The notes below the pieces were generated by a model. That model was not told the origin of the DNA. It did no database searches and saw only the letters and a program-made list of their open reading frames with translations. Below are positions 28,930 through 39,257 of a stretch of 64,000 bases of DNA, one piece after another. A program made the translations under genes and the position numbers. Numbering within the stretch: the stretch's first letter is position 1; every line of letters begins with the position of its first letter. The stretch is from Marinomonas profundimaris (lineage in GTDB: Bacteria > Pseudomonadota > Gammaproteobacteria > Pseudomonadales > Marinomonadaceae): assembly GCF_000508165.1 (NCBI RefSeq), contig NZ_AYOZ01000061.1, positions 121,587-185,586 of the forward strand. Reading direction: 5' to 3'.

Positions 28930-28934
28930 AACAG
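28919..28934. promoter_or_regulatory. LexA (SOS) box 1
   Basis: CTGT-ATATAATA-ACAG is a perfect match to the gammaproteobacterial consensus CTGT-N8-ACAG and sits between divergent dinG and lexA. Confidence 0.95.
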
Positions 28935-28949
28935 TTACTGTATAAACAA
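28922..28949 (-). promoter_or_regulatory. dinG promoter
   Basis: On the minus strand TTGTTT (28944-28949), a 16-base spacer and TATATA (28922-28927) fit a sigma-70 promoter for dinG that overlaps both LexA boxes. Confidence 0.5.
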
Positions 28950-28953
28950 CCAG
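28938..28953. promoter_or_regulatory. LexA (SOS) box 2
   Basis: CTGT-ATAAACAA-CCAG matches the consensus with one change in the last half-site. It starts 19 bases after box 1, much like the tandem boxes of E. coli lexA. Confidence 0.85.
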
Positions 28954-28960
28954 ATAACCT

Positions 28961-29581
28961 ATGATTAAATTAACCAAAAGACAATCTGACGTACTAGAAA
29001 CCATTCGCGAATTTATTAGTGAAACTGGTTTTCCGCCAACCAGAGCAGAAATCGCTCGTCGACTTGGGTTTAAATCCCCCAATGCCGCCGAAGAGCATCT
29101 AAAAGCCTTGTGTAGAAAAGGGGCTATTGAAATGCTTTCAGGCGCCTCACGCGGGATTCGCTTAGTGAATCAAGCGTCGAACGACGAACCAGAAGACCTT
29201 GGCCTGCCCATCATAGGAAAGGTCGCTGCAGGTTATCCGATTCTTGCTCAGGAAAATATTGCCTCTCACGTCAACATACCAGCAAGCATGTTTTCTCCAA
29301 AAGCAGACTATTTTCTCTCTGTGTCTGGAACAAGCATGAAAAATATAGGCATTATGGAAGGCGATCTTTTGGCCGTTCATAAAACTAACACAGTTCACAA
29401 CGGTCAAATCGTTGTTGCTCGGATTGGAGACGAAGTCACCGTAAAACGTTTTGAGCAAAAGGGCAGTATTGTTAGGCTGATCCCGGAAAACGAAGAATTT
29501 AATGACATCATCGTTGACCTAGAAAGCGAAGACTTTGCCATTGAAGGCTTATCCGTTGGCGTTATCCGCCAAGGGATTTAA
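28961..29581 (+). CDS. lexA: SOS repressor LexA
   Basis: LexA represses DNA-damage genes and cleaves itself when RecA filaments form. The 206-residue protein has the N-terminal winged helix ([20 protein letters not shown]), the A90-G91 cleavage site in KVAAGYPIL, catalytic S125 in SGTSMKNIG and K162 in TVKRF. Two LexA boxes upstream indicate autorepression. A terminator follows. Confidence 0.99.
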   Translation: MIKLTKRQSDVLETIREFISETGFPPTRAEIARRLGFKSPNAAEEHLKALCRKGAIEMLSGASRGIRLVNQASNDEPEDLGLPIIGKVAAGYPILAQENIASHVNIPASMFSPKADYFLSVSGTSMKNIGIMEGDLLAVHKTNTVHNGQIVVARIGDEVTVKRFEQKGSIVRLIPENEEFNDIIVDLESEDFAIEGLSVGVIRQGI

Positions 29582-29588
29582 AACCTAA

Positions 29589-29618
29589 AAAAAGGCGAAG
29601 CCATCGCTTCGCCTTTTT
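29589..29618. terminator. Bidirectional terminator after lexA
   Basis: AAAAA-GGCGAAGC (to 29601), a CATC loop and GCTTCGCC-TTTTT form a strong hairpin between lexA and the convergent small gene at 29631. Confidence 0.9.
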
Positions 29619-29630
29619 CAATTTTAAGTA

Positions 29631-29903
29631 TCAATGCAAAATTTTCGGTCGAAATTCTTCATCCGCTAAATAGTCAGAATCATCATCAAATAAAGACTCT
29701 TCAGAATAAACAAAATCAATCCCTGCATGGAACATGCATTTCGCCAATTCAAAATAGCGATCTTTCAGAGACGAACGTGTGTCATCCGAAATTTGCAAGG
29801 TTGCCAGTGGCACGGTTTCCTCACCATCTTCACTGGCCGGTCGCAGCACGATATCGCCGTTTTCCAGCTCAACAATCTCTAGGTAGGACTCTTTCATATT
29901 CAA
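29631..29903 (-). CDS. Conserved small acidic protein (PA3009-like)
   Basis: This is a 90-residue acidic cytoplasmic protein. It begins with an EIVELENGDIVLRPA segment and ends in Asp/Glu-rich sequence. Pseudomonas aeruginosa has a similar small gene (PA3009) in the same place between lexA/sulA and topA. Function unknown. It overlaps the next gene upstream by four bases. Confidence 0.75.
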   Translation of the reverse strand: MNMKESYLEIVELENGDIVLRPASEDGEETVPLATLQISDDTRSSLKDRYFELAKCMFHAGIDFVYSEESLFDDDSDYLADEEFRPKILH

Positions 29904-30367
29904 TACTCTGATGACTCTTCTCTAAAACGTAATACCAATTCAACCAGTTTCGCCAAATAGAAATCAACTGAAGCGCCAGCGTCATTACCACGACCAATTA
30001 GATTATCGCTTTCAACAACAGACAGGCTTGAGCGACACTCAAACTGCACTAAATACGCCTGATACAGTTGAGCACACCAAGAGTCTGAACGAGACAATAA
30101 GTCAGCCAATTCAGACAGTGCAGGTACCATGATTTGCTTTGACTCAGCTTCAAGTAAAAGTGTCGCAACGTCCAAGGATCCAGACAACGAATAGGCACAA
30201 GAAAGCTCTTTCAAAAAACCATTGAGCGCACTTCTTAGCTGAAAAATAGCCGAGCTCTCCAAGCCTACACTCAGCCACTTTTCATCACTTTCCTGACTTT
30301 GACGAATAAATCGTCTTGCCGTATCTATTTTTTGGTTTGTTAGACTCGCTAAACTTGCACCACTCAT
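29900..30367 (-). CDS. Conserved hypothetical protein (DUF6586/PA3010-like)
   Basis: The 155-residue protein is predicted all-helical and cytoplasmic. Its place between topA and the small acidic gene matches PA3010 of Pseudomonas. It overlaps topA by four bases (ATGA) and the next gene by four bases, so topA and both small genes form one translationally coupled unit. Function unknown. Confidence 0.72.
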   Translation of the reverse strand: MSGASLASLTNQKIDTARRFIRQSQESDEKWLSVGLESSAIFQLRSALNGFLKELSCAYSLSGSLDVATLLLEAESKQIMVPALSELADLLSRSDSWCAQLYQAYLVQFECRSSLSVVESDNLIGRGNDAGASVDFYLAKLVELVLRFREESSEY

Positions 30368-32994
30368 TTTTTCTTTTTGCCTTCCTCAATCACCCATTTC
30401 GACCCAACAAAATAAGCCTTCCAACCTGTCGGCTTACCTTCTTCCTCTGTCATTACATACTGCTCTTTCGTCTTTCGACTATAGCGAATGACCGTTGGGC
30501 GACCTTCATTATCGGCAACAGGTGCTTTAGCGAAGAAATGGTATTTCGGATCAATCTGATCCATGTAAGGAAGCAATTCTTTGACGAGCGGCGCACGCGT
30601 CTCTCGTTTACGAGGAAACTGACTAGCCGCCAGGAATAAGCCCGTGGCTCCATCTCGCAAAATGTAATGATCCTCAACCTTCAAACAAGCAAGGTCAGGC
30701 ATTGGAACAGGATCCATTTTTGGTGGCGCAGCTTCACCACTTTTCAGAAGCTTACGAGTGTTTTTACATTCTTCATTGGTACAACCAAAGTATTTCCCAA
30801 AGCGGCCCGTTTTCAACTGCATATCAGCAGAACATTTATCACATTCCAGCAAAGGCCCATCGTAACCCTTGATCTTGAATGTGCCCTGCTCTACTTCATA
30901 ACCTGAACAAGATGGATTGTTACCACAAACATGGAGCTTGCGATGCTCATCCATCAAATAACTGTCCATGGCAGAACCACAAATAGTACAGCGATGCTTG
31001 TTAATCAGTGCTTTTGATTCGCCTTCTTCGTCATCAACCGCAACAACATCATCCCCACGAATAAGGTTAATCGTGGCTTTACAACGCTCTTTTGGCGGTA
31101 ATGCATAACCAGAACAAGACATAAACACCCCCGTACTCGCTGTACGAATTTGCATAGGTCGAGAGCATGTTGGACATTCAATGTCCGTTGGTGTCGGCTC
31201 ATTTAGCATCATGCCGCCATCTGGCGCTTCGGCTTTGGCTAAAACACCACTAAAATCTTTATAGAAGGCATTGAGCGTTTTAATCCAATCCTTATGACCT
31301 TCCGCGATATCATCAAGCTGCTCTTCCATTTGAGCCGTGAAACTAAAATTCATTAATGAACTAAAGCTATCAACCAAACGCTCAGTGACAATATCGCCCA
31401 TTTTTTCGGCATAAAAACGGCGATTCTCAACTCGCACATAACCACGATCTTGAATCGTAGAAATGATAGATGCGTACGTTGATGGACGGCCAATTCCTCG
31501 TTTCTCCAACTCTTTTACCAAGCTTGCTTCACTGAAACGCGCGACAGGCTTAGTAAAATGCTGCTCTGCCAACAATTCGTTAAGGGATAAATATTCACCT
31601 TTAGCAACATCAGGCAAAATATTGTCTTCGCCTTTTTTAACCACGGTTTGCATAGCGCGAGTATAACCATCAAAACGCAAAATACGCCCTTTAGCTTTGA
31701 ACTCATACTCGCCACTACTTACTGTAATGGTGGTTGATGTATACTCTGCTGGCGTCATTTGACATGCCATGAATTGGCTGCGAATCAAATCGTATAGACG
31801 ATGTGAATCTTTTTCCATGCCAAGTAAATCGTCAACACGCACTGTAACGTCAGAAGGTCGAATCGCTTCATGGGCCTCTTGAGCGCCTTCTTTACTACTG
31901 TAACGAATAGGCTCTTCAGGCAAATACTTATCGCCGTAAGTAGATGAGATATAACCTCGCAAGGCCTCAACAGCATCCACACTCAAGTTTGTCGAATCGG
32001 TACGCATGTAGGTGATATAACCACCTTCATACAAACGCTGTGCGAGCATCATGGTTTTCTTAACCCCATAACCCAAACGCGTACTTGCCGCTTGCTGAAG
32101 TGTAGACGTAATAAATGGCGCAGACGGTTTACTACTGGTTGGCTTATCTTCGCGACTGCTAACCAAGTATTTCGCGCCACTTAAGCGCGCTAGGTGCTCA
32201 TCCGATTCGGTTTTATTGACTGGTCGGTATTCTTTATTCTGATACTTTGCCGCTTCAAATTTAATAACTTCTTTTGATGGCGTGGCAAGTAAAGCGTCTA
32301 GCTCCCAAAACTCATCAGGAACAAAAGCGCGTATCTCTTTTTCACGTTCAACAATTAAGCGCACGGCAACCGATTGCACTCGACCTGCCGACAAGCCTCG
32401 TGCCACTTTTGCCCAAAGCAAAGGTGAGACCATGAAGCCAACCACTCGATCTAGAAAACGACGAGCTTGCTGAGCATTAACTCGATTCAAATCCAGTTCA
32501 GAAGGTGTTTCAAATGCCGCTTTTATCGCTTTTTTGGTGATTTCGTTAAATACAACTCGCTTATAACGACTTTCGTCACCACCAATGGCTTCACGAAGAT
32601 GCCAAGCAATCGCTTCACCCTCTCTATCCAAATCGGTCGCGAGATAAATAGTGTCTGCATTTTTTGCCAATCGCTTTAGTTCATCAACGACTTTTTCTTT
32701 ACCTGGCAAAATTTCATAATGCGCCTTCCAATTACTTTCAGGGTCGACACCCATTCTGGAAATCAGCTGTTTTCGTGACTTGGTACTTTTATACTCAAGT
32801 TTTTCCTCTGGACTCATTTTTCGAGTCAAAGCCGCTTGCTTTGCTCGTTCCTGAGGTGTTGAGGTTGATGTTGTACCTGTAGGCAAATCTCGAATGTGAC
32901 CCACACTCGATTTAACAATAAAGTCATTGCCCAGATATTTGTTGATGGTTTTCGCCTTAGCCGGCGATTCCACGATAACCAGTGATTTTCCCAT
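30364..32994 (-). CDS. topA: DNA topoisomerase I
   Basis: TopA relaxes negative supercoils by cutting one strand. The 876-residue protein begins [18 protein letters not shown] with the catalytic E9, has the TOPRIM acidic set D121, D123 and E126 ([10 protein letters not shown]) and the active-site tyrosine Y329 in [11 protein letters not shown]. At least three C-terminal zinc ribbons are visible as Cys clusters ([30 protein letters not shown]), followed by a basic tail. It heads the coupled unit with the two small genes downstream. Confidence 0.98.
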   Translation of the reverse strand: MGKSLVIVESPAKAKTINKYLGNDFIVKSSVGHIRDLPTGTTSTSTPQERAKQAALTRKMSPEEKLEYKSTKSRKQLISRMGVDPESNWKAHYEILPGKEKVVDELKRLAKNADTIYLATDLDREGEAIAWHLREAIGGDESRYKRVVFNEITKKAIKAAFETPSELDLNRVNAQQARRFLDRVVGFMVSPLLWAKVARGLSAGRVQSVAVRLIVEREKEIRAFVPDEFWELDALLATPSKEVIKFEAAKYQNKEYRPVNKTESDEHLARLSGAKYLVSSREDKPTSSKPSAPFITSTLQQAASTRLGYGVKKTMMLAQRLYEGGYITYMRTDSTNLSVDAVEALRGYISSTYGDKYLPEEPIRYSSKEGAQEAHEAIRPSDVTVRVDDLLGMEKDSHRLYDLIRSQFMACQMTPAEYTSTTITVSSGEYEFKAKGRILRFDGYTRAMQTVVKKGEDNILPDVAKGEYLSLNELLAEQHFTKPVARFSEASLVKELEKRGIGRPSTYASIISTIQDRGYVRVENRRFYAEKMGDIVTERLVDSFSSLMNFSFTAQMEEQLDDIAEGHKDWIKTLNAFYKDFSGVLAKAEAPDGGMMLNEPTPTDIECPTCSRPMQIRTASTGVFMSCSGYALPPKERCKATINLIRGDDVVAVDDEEGESKALINKHRCTICGSAMDSYLMDEHRKLHVCGNNPSCSGYEVEQGTFKIKGYDGPLLECDKCSADMQLKTGRFGKYFGCTNEECKNTRKLLKSGEAAPPKMDPVPMPDLACLKVEDHYILRDGATGLFLAASQFPRKRETRAPLVKELLPYMDQIDPKYHFFAKAPVADNEGRPTVIRYSRKTKEQYVMTEEEGKPTGWKAYFVGSKWVIEEGKKKK

Positions 32995-33184
32995 TGAACT
33001 GTGTAAGCCTTTTAATAAAGTAGGTCTGCAAATCCACGTTGCACGAAGTTTAATCTCTAGGGGCGCTGATATTAAGCAAACACCTTTTATATGACAAGCG
33101 ATCCCTGTATTGTTTCACACATTAAATCTTGCTGAACTTAGTATTTCTTATTTAACATACTGAATTCATTGCTTAAGGACAATC

Positions 33185-33934
33185 ATGGCTACCCTTCAAA
33201 TATTAACCATTGCTTTTTTGATCATCATTGTACTTTTGTCTGTGGTTATTGGATCACGCGCGCATCAAAAAGAAAAAGAAATCACTCAGCGACGCGTAAA
33301 ACAATTACAGCTATCTAATCGAGCCGACCGTGTTGAGCAACATATCCGCGGTCTCAAAGACGTGAATACTGACACAATTGCCGCCGATGTGCTTTATGAT
33401 TTCTATCTAGACACACTTCGAGAGCTTCTGCAATATTCAGATGATCCTGAAAAAATTGAAATTCGCATCGCAACCGCAGAAGAAGACCGAAACAATGAAC
33501 CGCAAGAATTTACACCCGAACCCGACCTTCTTAGCTTTCAAGAAAAAAGTAATTACAAAGAGCGATTAACAAAGCTCGCAAAAATGCTTTTGTATTTACG
33601 CCGAAAAGGCCGCATAAGTAACACTCACTACCAAGCCTGCTACGAATATTTACGTTGGCTTAACCTGTGGATTCAATTAAACCGTCAAATTGTGCAAGCC
33701 AACAAAAACTTTACCGATGGCGATCTTCGAGTTGCCCAAACACTTTATGGCGTCATATTGTCCCACATTAAGTCAGACGCAATCGAACGACCTGAAAAGA
33801 ACATATTAAAAACCTTTGTGACCGACAGAATGAAAGCGATCTTAACCCCCAAAATAGAAGCCATGAAAGAAAGCGATAATCCAGAAGACGCACTGAACGA
33901 AATCATTCACAACCTCGAACTCCCTGAAGGTTAG
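33185..33934 (+). CDS. Membrane-anchored hypothetical protein
   Basis: I do not recognise this 249-residue protein. It has one N-terminal membrane segment (about residues 5-24, no signal cleavage site) and then a cytoplasmic helical region with coiled-coil character (about 28-60) and a second helical part (about 115-245). It is divergent from topA with 190 bases between starts and ends at a terminator shared with a convergent unknown gene. Confidence 0.75.
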   Translation: MATLQILTIAFLIIIVLLSVVIGSRAHQKEKEITQRRVKQLQLSNRADRVEQHIRGLKDVNTDTIAADVLYDFYLDTLRELLQYSDDPEKIEIRIATAEEDRNNEPQEFTPEPDLLSFQEKSNYKERLTKLAKMLLYLRRKGRISNTHYQACYEYLRWLNLWIQLNRQIVQANKNFTDGDLRVAQTLYGVILSHIKSDAIERPEKNILKTFVTDRMKAILTPKIEAMKESDNPEDALNEIIHNLELPEG

Positions 33935-33954
33935 TCGGTGAATAATAAAACTCA

Positions 33955-33979
33955 AATCGCCTCTTTTTAAGAGGCGATT
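33955..33979. terminator. Hairpin overlapping convergent gene ends
   Basis: A perfect 9-bp stem (33955-33963 with 33971-33979) and 7-nt loop lies between convergent genes. The stop codon of the minus-strand gene (33967-33969) is in its loop and its last codons form one arm. Confidence 0.6.
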
Positions 33980-34455
33980 GCTTTTATCTCCGCTAACGCA
34001 GTAGCAAGACGCGCCATTGCTTCTAAAGCGTCTTCATCACCATTTTCATTCCAGTAAAGCGCCACACTTTCGGGTGTGATTTTAACCCCTGTCAATAAGT
34101 CTCCGTAAACGTCCAATACATGACGAGAATCTTCTGTTAACGCAATCGAATCACTCGACCACCAACCATTAGAAAGTGCATTATATTTCCACACCTCATA
34201 AGGCAACAGCCAAACCTTCTCTGGTAAAGAAGCAACCGGCTTTGAGCGATAAAGCGAATACGCCGTCGTTTTTTGCCGATTCAATGATTTATCCCACTTG
34301 TCAGGAAGGTCAATTGATGTAAGCTGAACAATAAGACCCAATTTTCGAGCATGCAAACGTAAAGCCATACGTTGACGCTCTTTTTTAGGAGGCATAATCC
34401 ATAATGCCGACCCCATTAAAGACAATGTAATGAAAATAACAATAAGAGCAGTCAT
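33967..34455 (-). CDS. Hypothetical membrane-anchored protein
   Basis: I do not recognise this 162-residue protein. A single N-terminal membrane segment (about residues 3-20) is followed by a basic stretch (PPKKERQRM) and a soluble C-terminal part with WLLPYEVWKYNALSNGWW. This suggests an inner-membrane anchor with a cytoplasmic domain. It is divergent from the universal stress protein gene. Confidence 0.75.
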   Translation of the reverse strand: MTALIVIFITLSLMGSALWIMPPKKERQRMALRLHARKLGLIVQLTSIDLPDKWDKSLNRQKTTAYSLYRSKPVASLPEKVWLLPYEVWKYNALSNGWWSSDSIALTEDSRHVLDVYGDLLTGVKITPESVALYWNENGDEDALEAMARLATALAEIKAIAS

Positions 34456-34518
34456 GCTTAATGTCTCACTAGTTTTTTGAACTACAATAAATTAACCGAG
34501 CTAATTTGGAGGTATTCT

Positions 34519-34953
34519 ATGCTGTATAACAGAATTCTACTTGCCGTTGACCTAACGGATGAAAGCATCAAAGTGGCTAACAAAGCCGTTGCCCTTTGCC
34601 AATCAACGGGCGCAGAACTTACTATCGTTCATGTTATTGAATCACTCAATTATGCCTATGGCGGCGATGTACCTATCGACATCACAGACATTCAGGCGCA
34701 ACTACAAGAAACAGCCAAAGAACGCATCGCCATTCTAGAAGCGCAACTGGATATCCCCTTACAGGAAAGCTGCATCACACAAGGCGGCATAGAAAGTGAA
34801 ATACACCGCATTGCAGAAGAAAAGAAAGTCGATTTGATCGTCGTAGGGAGCCACGGTCGCCATGGCCTTGCCTTACTACTTGGCTCCACCGCAAATGGCG
34901 TGCTTCACGGAGCACCTTGCGATGTGCTAGCCGTAAAAGTGGCCAAAGATTAG
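34519..34953 (+). CDS. Universal stress protein (UspA family)
   Basis: The 144-residue protein begins NRILLAVDLTDES and ends with VVGSHGRHGLALLLGSTANGVL, here shortened as GSHGRHG...LGSTANGV, the nucleotide-loop region of the family; the spacing is one residue shorter than the usual ATP-binding motif, so ATP binding is uncertain. The frame is open from 34477, but GGAGG lies seven bases before the ATG at 34519, which gives the family start. Confidence 0.93.
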   Translation: MLYNRILLAVDLTDESIKVANKAVALCQSTGAELTIVHVIESLNYAYGGDVPIDITDIQAQLQETAKERIAILEAQLDIPLQESCITQGGIESEIHRIAEEKKVDLIVVGSHGRHGLALLLGSTANGVLHGAPCDVLAVKVAKD

Positions 34954-34973
34954 CGATTCAAGCAATGACAATC

Positions 34974-35005
34974 AAAAAGGCGATGTAAATACATCGCCTT
35001 TTTTT
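34974..35005. terminator. Bidirectional terminator after the stress protein and cysS
   Basis: AAAAA-GGCGATGTA (34974-34987), an AA loop and TACATCGCC-TTTTTTT form a strong hairpin between two convergent genes. Confidence 0.9.
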
Positions 35006-35020
35006 ACATTTCGAATCAGT

Positions 35021-36403
35021 CTAGCTTCGCGTCCAGCTGGTCCCTTCTCGACTATCAAGAAGCTCAATGCCCTGACGCGCTAATTCATCTCGAATTTCAT
35101 CACTACGCGCAAAATTCTTATCTTTTCGAACTTGTGTTCTTTCATCTATCAATGCTTGTATTGCGGTGTCATCAAGCCCTTCAGAAATCGTGCTGTTTTG
35201 CAGGAAATATTCAGGATCTTGATACAACAGACCAAGCAACTCAGCCAACGAACGCAATTCCGCAGCCAACAACAATGCCTTATCTGCGTCGTCAACTTTT
35301 GCCTTGTTAAGCTCACGAACCAACTCAAACAAAACAGAAACAGCAACCGCTGTGTTGAAGTCATCTTTCATGGCCTCTTCAAAGCGCTCAGTGAAAGCAG
35401 TAGGCGAAAACGACGCTGCAACTGGCTGTTGACGCAAAGCGGTGTAAAGACGCTCTAGAGCGACTTTGGCTTCTGTCAAACTTTGATCAGAGTAATCAAT
35501 CGCACTGCGATATTGACTTGATACCATAAGGTAGCGCACAACCTCAGGGTTAAATTTAGCCAACACATCGCGCACCGTGAAGAAATTACCCAATGACTTA
35601 GACATTTTTTCGTTATTGACACGAACCGCGCCACAATGCATCCAGTAATTCACATAATCCTTGCCCGTTGCGGCTTCAGATTGTGCAATTTCGTTCTCAT
35701 GATGCGGAAACTTAAGGTCAGGACCGCCGCCATGAATATCAAAATGACTACCAAGGCAGTTTGTCGACATGGCTGAACATTCAATATGCCAGCCAGGGCG
35801 CCCCTCACCCCAAGGAGAAGACCAAGACACCTCTCCTACTTTCGTTTGTTTCCACAATACGAAATCCGCAGGATGCTCTTTAGCAACCTCAACATCAATA
35901 CGAGCACCAGCCAACATATCATCTAGCTTGCGGTTATTTAACTTTCCATAACCTTCAAATTTGGTGGTTCGATAATAAACATCACCAGACACCCCTTGAT
36001 ACGCAAAACCCTTATCGATCAGGATTTGAATCATATCAATGATCTCTTGCATGAACTCTGTCGCTTTTGGCTCACGGTCAGGCATTTTATTGCCTAAACG
36101 CAATTCATCTTTACGCTGTGCAGCAATCATTCGCTCAGTCAACGACTGAGTGGATTCATTATTCTCTTCCGCACGTTTGATGATCTTATCGTCAACGTCG
36201 GTAATATTTCGCACATAATTCAATTCGTAACCTAGATGACGAATGAAGCGTGAAATAATATCGAAAGAAATCATCGCACGAGCATGACCAATGTGGCAAA
36301 AATCGTAAACTGTGTTGCCACAAACATACATACCAACCTTGCCTTCTTCGATTGGCTTGAAAATTTCTTTCTTCCCACTTAGGGTGTTGTAAATCTTCAA
36401 CAT
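35021..36403 (-). CDS. cysS: Cysteinyl-tRNA synthetase
   Basis: CysRS charges tRNA-Cys. The 460-residue class I enzyme has the zinc-site cysteine C28 in YVCGNTVYDF, the HIGH motif in DFCHIGHARAM and the KMSKS loop in NEKMSKSLGN. The frame is open to 36475, into glnS; the ATG at 36403 gives the family N-terminus MLKIYNTLSG and length (E. coli 461). It starts four bases after the glnS stop, so the two synthetase genes are probably co-transcribed. Confidence 0.97.
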   Translation of the reverse strand: MLKIYNTLSGKKEIFKPIEEGKVGMYVCGNTVYDFCHIGHARAMISFDIISRFIRHLGYELNYVRNITDVDDKIIKRAEENNESTQSLTERMIAAQRKDELRLGNKMPDREPKATEFMQEIIDMIQILIDKGFAYQGVSGDVYYRTTKFEGYGKLNNRKLDDMLAGARIDVEVAKEHPADFVLWKQTKVGEVSWSSPWGEGRPGWHIECSAMSTNCLGSHFDIHGGGPDLKFPHHENEIAQSEAATGKDYVNYWMHCGAVRVNNEKMSKSLGNFFTVRDVLAKFNPEVVRYLMVSSQYRSAIDYSDQSLTEAKVALERLYTALRQQPVAASFSPTAFTERFEEAMKDDFNTAVAVSVLFELVRELNKAKVDDADKALLLAAELRSLAELLGLLYQDPEYFLQNSTISEGLDDTAIQALIDERTQVRKDKNFARSDEIRDELARQGIELLDSREGTSWTRS

Positions 36404-36407
36404 GCGC

Positions 36408-38081
36408 TTAATTTCCTTTCGCTTCAATTTTCGCCCAAGAATCACGCAAAGTGACCGTGCGGTTAAAGACAACATCTTCTTCTTTTAGGTCTCGGCAGAA
36501 GTAACCTTCTCGCTCAAACTGAAACCCTTGACCTTTTTCAGACGACAACAAAGATGGCTCTGCTTTAGCGATCGACACGACGGTCAGTGAATCAGAATTA
36601 ATGAAATCCAGGAACGTCTTGTCTTCATGATTTGCATCTGGGGATTCATTCACAAACAAACGATCATAAAGATTCACGGTCGCGTTTACAGCGTGTTTTG
36701 CACTTACCCAATGAATCACGCCCTTTGGTTTATAGCCTTCAGGGTTCACGCCCAATGTATTTTCGTCGTATCGACAAAGTAACTCGACCACATCACCCGC
36801 GTCGTTTTTAATCGCTTCATCACATGTAATCACGTAACCACCACGAAGACGAACCGCGCCCTCAAGAGTTAAACGCTTCCACTTGCGAGGAGGCACTTCA
36901 GCAAAATCCGCTGCGTCAATGTACAGCTCTTTACTGAATGGCACTTCGCGAGTACCCGCGTCTTCATTTTTCGGGTGATTACTGACAGTGAAAATTTCTT
37001 CTTTGTCTTCTGGGTAATTGGTCAAGGTCACCTTGATCGGATTCAGTACAACCATGGCGCGATTTGCGCTGGCATCCAAATCTTCACGAATGGCGTGCTC
37101 TAACATACCGACATCAACTGTACTATCAGATTTAGTCACGCCAATACGCTCACAGAAGTTACGGATAGACAAAGCCGTATAACCTCGACGACGCAAACCA
37201 GAAATGGTCGGCATGCGCGGGTCATCCCAACCGTGAACGTGTTTTTCGTCCACCAGCTGCTTTAATTTACGTTTACTGGTCACCGTATAATTCAAGTTCA
37301 AACGTGCAAATTCGATTTGTTGTGGATGCACCGTCTTCAACGTATCCAACACCCAGTCGTACAATGGACGATGATCTTGGAATTCAAGCGTACAAACAGA
37401 ATGCGTTACTTCTTCAATGGCATCCGATAAACAATGTGTAAAATCATACATTGGGTATACGCACCATTTATCACCCGTTTGGTGATGATGCACATGACGA
37501 ACACGATAGATGATCGGATCGCGCATATTGATATTTGGACTCGCCATATCAATTTTAGCGCGCAGAACCACTTCGCCATCTTTGTATTTGCCGTTCTTCA
37601 TATCCATGAAAACAGCCATGTTTTCTTCAACACTGCGGGCACGGAATGGGCTGTTTTTACCTGGCTCTTTCAACGTACCGCGATACTCACGCATTTGCTC
37701 GGCGTTTAGTTCACAAGCGTACGCTTTACCTGCTTGAATAAGTTGCACCGCAAAATCAAATAATTGATCAAAGTAATCAGAAGCAAACTTAGGTTCGTCT
37801 TTCCATTCAAAGCCAAGCCACTCTACATCACGTTTAATCGACTCAATGTATTCAACGCTTTCCTTCTCAGGATTCGTGTCATCAAAACGTAGATTACATT
37901 GACCGTTGTAACGCTGCGCTAAGCCGAAATTAAGACAAATGGATTTAGCATGACCAATGTGTAAGTAGCCATTTGGTTCAGGTGGAAAGCGAGTAAGGAC
38001 CTTACCGCCGTGCTTACCTGATTCGTTATCTTTATCAATGATTTGGGTAATGAAATTACCTGGTTTTGACGTTTCTGACAT
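36408..38081 (-). CDS. glnS: Glutaminyl-tRNA synthetase
   Basis: GlnRS charges tRNA-Gln. The 557-residue class I enzyme has the HIGH motif in [16 protein letters not shown] and the KMSKS-like loop in [11 protein letters not shown], with the beta-barrel anticodon-binding region in the C-terminal third. The open frame reaches 38300, but the first 73 codons are not family sequence and cover the promoter region; the ATG at 38081 gives [11 protein letters not shown]. coli GlnRS has 554 residues. Confidence 0.97.
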   Translation of the reverse strand: MSETSKPGNFITQIIDKDNESGKHGGKVLTRFPPEPNGYLHIGHAKSICLNFGLAQRYNGQCNLRFDDTNPEKESVEYIESIKRDVEWLGFEWKDEPKFASDYFDQLFDFAVQLIQAGKAYACELNAEQMREYRGTLKEPGKNSPFRARSVEENMAVFMDMKNGKYKDGEVVLRAKIDMASPNINMRDPIIYRVRHVHHHQTGDKWCVYPMYDFTHCLSDAIEEVTHSVCTLEFQDHRPLYDWVLDTLKTVHPQQIEFARLNLNYTVTSKRKLKQLVDEKHVHGWDDPRMPTISGLRRRGYTALSIRNFCERIGVTKSDSTVDVGMLEHAIREDLDASANRAMVVLNPIKVTLTNYPEDKEEIFTVSNHPKNEDAGTREVPFSKELYIDAADFAEVPPRKWKRLTLEGAVRLRGGYVITCDEAIKNDAGDVVELLCRYDENTLGVNPEGYKPKGVIHWVSAKHAVNATVNLYDRLFVNESPDANHEDKTFLDFINSDSLTVVSIAKAEPSLLSSEKGQGFQFEREGYFCRDLKEEDVVFNRTVTLRDSWAKIEAKGN

Positions 38082-38111
38082 GGTTGATGTAAGTCCCGAT
38101 AAGTGTTGATC

Positions 38112-38125
38112 TAACAATATTGTTA
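38112..38125. promoter_or_regulatory. Perfect palindrome near the glnS transcription start
   Basis: TAACAATATTGTTA is a perfect 14-base palindrome, 13 bases downstream of a minus-strand -10 candidate TATACT (38138-38143). It would lie in the early untranslated part of the glnS-cysS transcript and could be a repressor site. Confidence 0.4.
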
Positions 38126-38193
38126 CTTTGACCGGCAAGTATATAGCATTTAGGTTTCTATGGGATATTGAGCAGAAAATCTTTTCAGCTTTT

Positions 38194-38523
38194 TTAAAGC
38201 GAAATTGCGTATTTTGCCACGAAGAAAACAACCACCCCGACCAAAATCGTAAGCAACTGCTGTTGTCGCCAAATACCAACGGCAAAAGCCGCCAGACCAC
38301 CCAACAACCAAGGATTTAACAACGTGATCGCCATATACTGATCCGGCATCAAAATCATGGGGGTAATAATGGCGGTTAACACAGCGACAGGCACAAACTT
38401 CAATGCTCTATCCAAGAAAACAGGCATCACTACTTTATGCGCCCGAGCAAACAAAACAAATCGAACCCCAAACGTCACCAAAAACATTCCGAGTATTACG
38501 AGCACTGAATCCAACAAACTCAT
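38194..38523 (-). CDS. azlD: AzlD family branched-chain amino acid exporter small subunit
   Basis: This 109-residue inner-membrane protein has about four membrane segments and the [13 protein letters not shown] pattern of AzlD. With AzlC it forms a two-component exporter of branched-chain amino acids or their analogues (AzlCD/BrnFE). It overlaps azlC by four bases. Confidence 0.9.
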   Translation of the reverse strand: MSLLDSVLVILGMFLVTFGVRFVLFARAHKVVMPVFLDRALKFVPVAVLTAIITPMILMPDQYMAITLLNPWLLGGLAAFAVGIWRQQQLLTILVGVVVFFVAKYAISL

Positions 38524-39257
38524 TTCCCCACTCCTTGAGCTTCACCATTCCTTATTGATTTTTCATCATCGACCGCACTGTCCGAAAAATACCCTACCGC
38601 CACGCCAATCACGGCAGAAACAAGTAAACCGAGATTATTTGGCAAGCCAGATAAAACCACCGATGCAACGCCCGCACTGAGCATGCAGAACCAAAATGGC
38701 CGGCGCTTTAAATACGGCGTAATTATCCCGATAAAAGTCGCTACCATGGCAAATTCCAACCCCCATTCGCTCATCCCGGGAATAAGTTCACCTGACAAAA
38801 CACCCAGAATCGTAGTTACGTTCCACATCACATAAAATGAGATAAAAGACCCTAAATAAACTTTGTGACCACCCTCTTCGTCGGCAGCACCAGTCCCATA
38901 CAAAGGGCGAACTGCTGCATACGTTTCATCAATCAAACCAAAACCCATAATCGCCCGCATCGGCATTGGTAGGTGTTTCACAAATTTCACCAAATCTGCG
39001 GCATACAAAAGGTGACGAAGGTTGACAATAAAAGTCGTCGATACAATGACCCAAATCGGTGAATGCAAAGCAATCAAGCCGAGCGCCACGAATTGCGCTG
39101 AGCCAGCAAATACAAAAGCGGACATCGCGACCGCAAACCATGGACTCAACCCGTAACTGGACGCCAGAGAGCCAAACAAGAGCCCAAATGGAATACCACC
39201 AACAATCATAGGAATTGAGGCGACCGCACCCTGCCGCATATACTGCAATGTATTCAT
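38520..39257 (-). CDS. azlC: AzlC family branched-chain amino acid exporter large subunit
   Basis: AzlC is the large subunit (245 residues, about seven membrane segments). Typical blocks are GGIPFGLLFGSLA, FAGSAQFVALG and NLRHLLYAADL. It lies between the MarR-GNAT regulator, whose stop it overlaps by four bases, and azlD, so the three genes form a coupled operon. Confidence 0.93.
   Translation of the reverse strand: MNTLQYMRQGAVASIPMIVGGIPFGLLFGSLASSYGLSPWFAVAMSAFVFAGSAQFVALGLIALHSPIWVIVSTTFIVNLRHLLYAADLVKFVKHLPMPMRAIMGFGLIDETYAAVRPLYGTGAADEEGGHKVYLGSFISFYVMWNVTTILGVLSGELIPGMSEWGLEFAMVATFIGIITPYLKRRPFWFCMLSAGVASVVLSGLPNNLGLLVSAVIGVAVGYFSDSAVDDEKSIRNGEAQGVGK

Noticed and set aside
36408..38300. 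N-terminally extended forms of glnS (to 38300), cysS, queF, rluC and the DUF4892 gene
   Set aside because: The added residues do not look like family sequence, several overlap neighbours or promoters, and internal starts match known N-termini.
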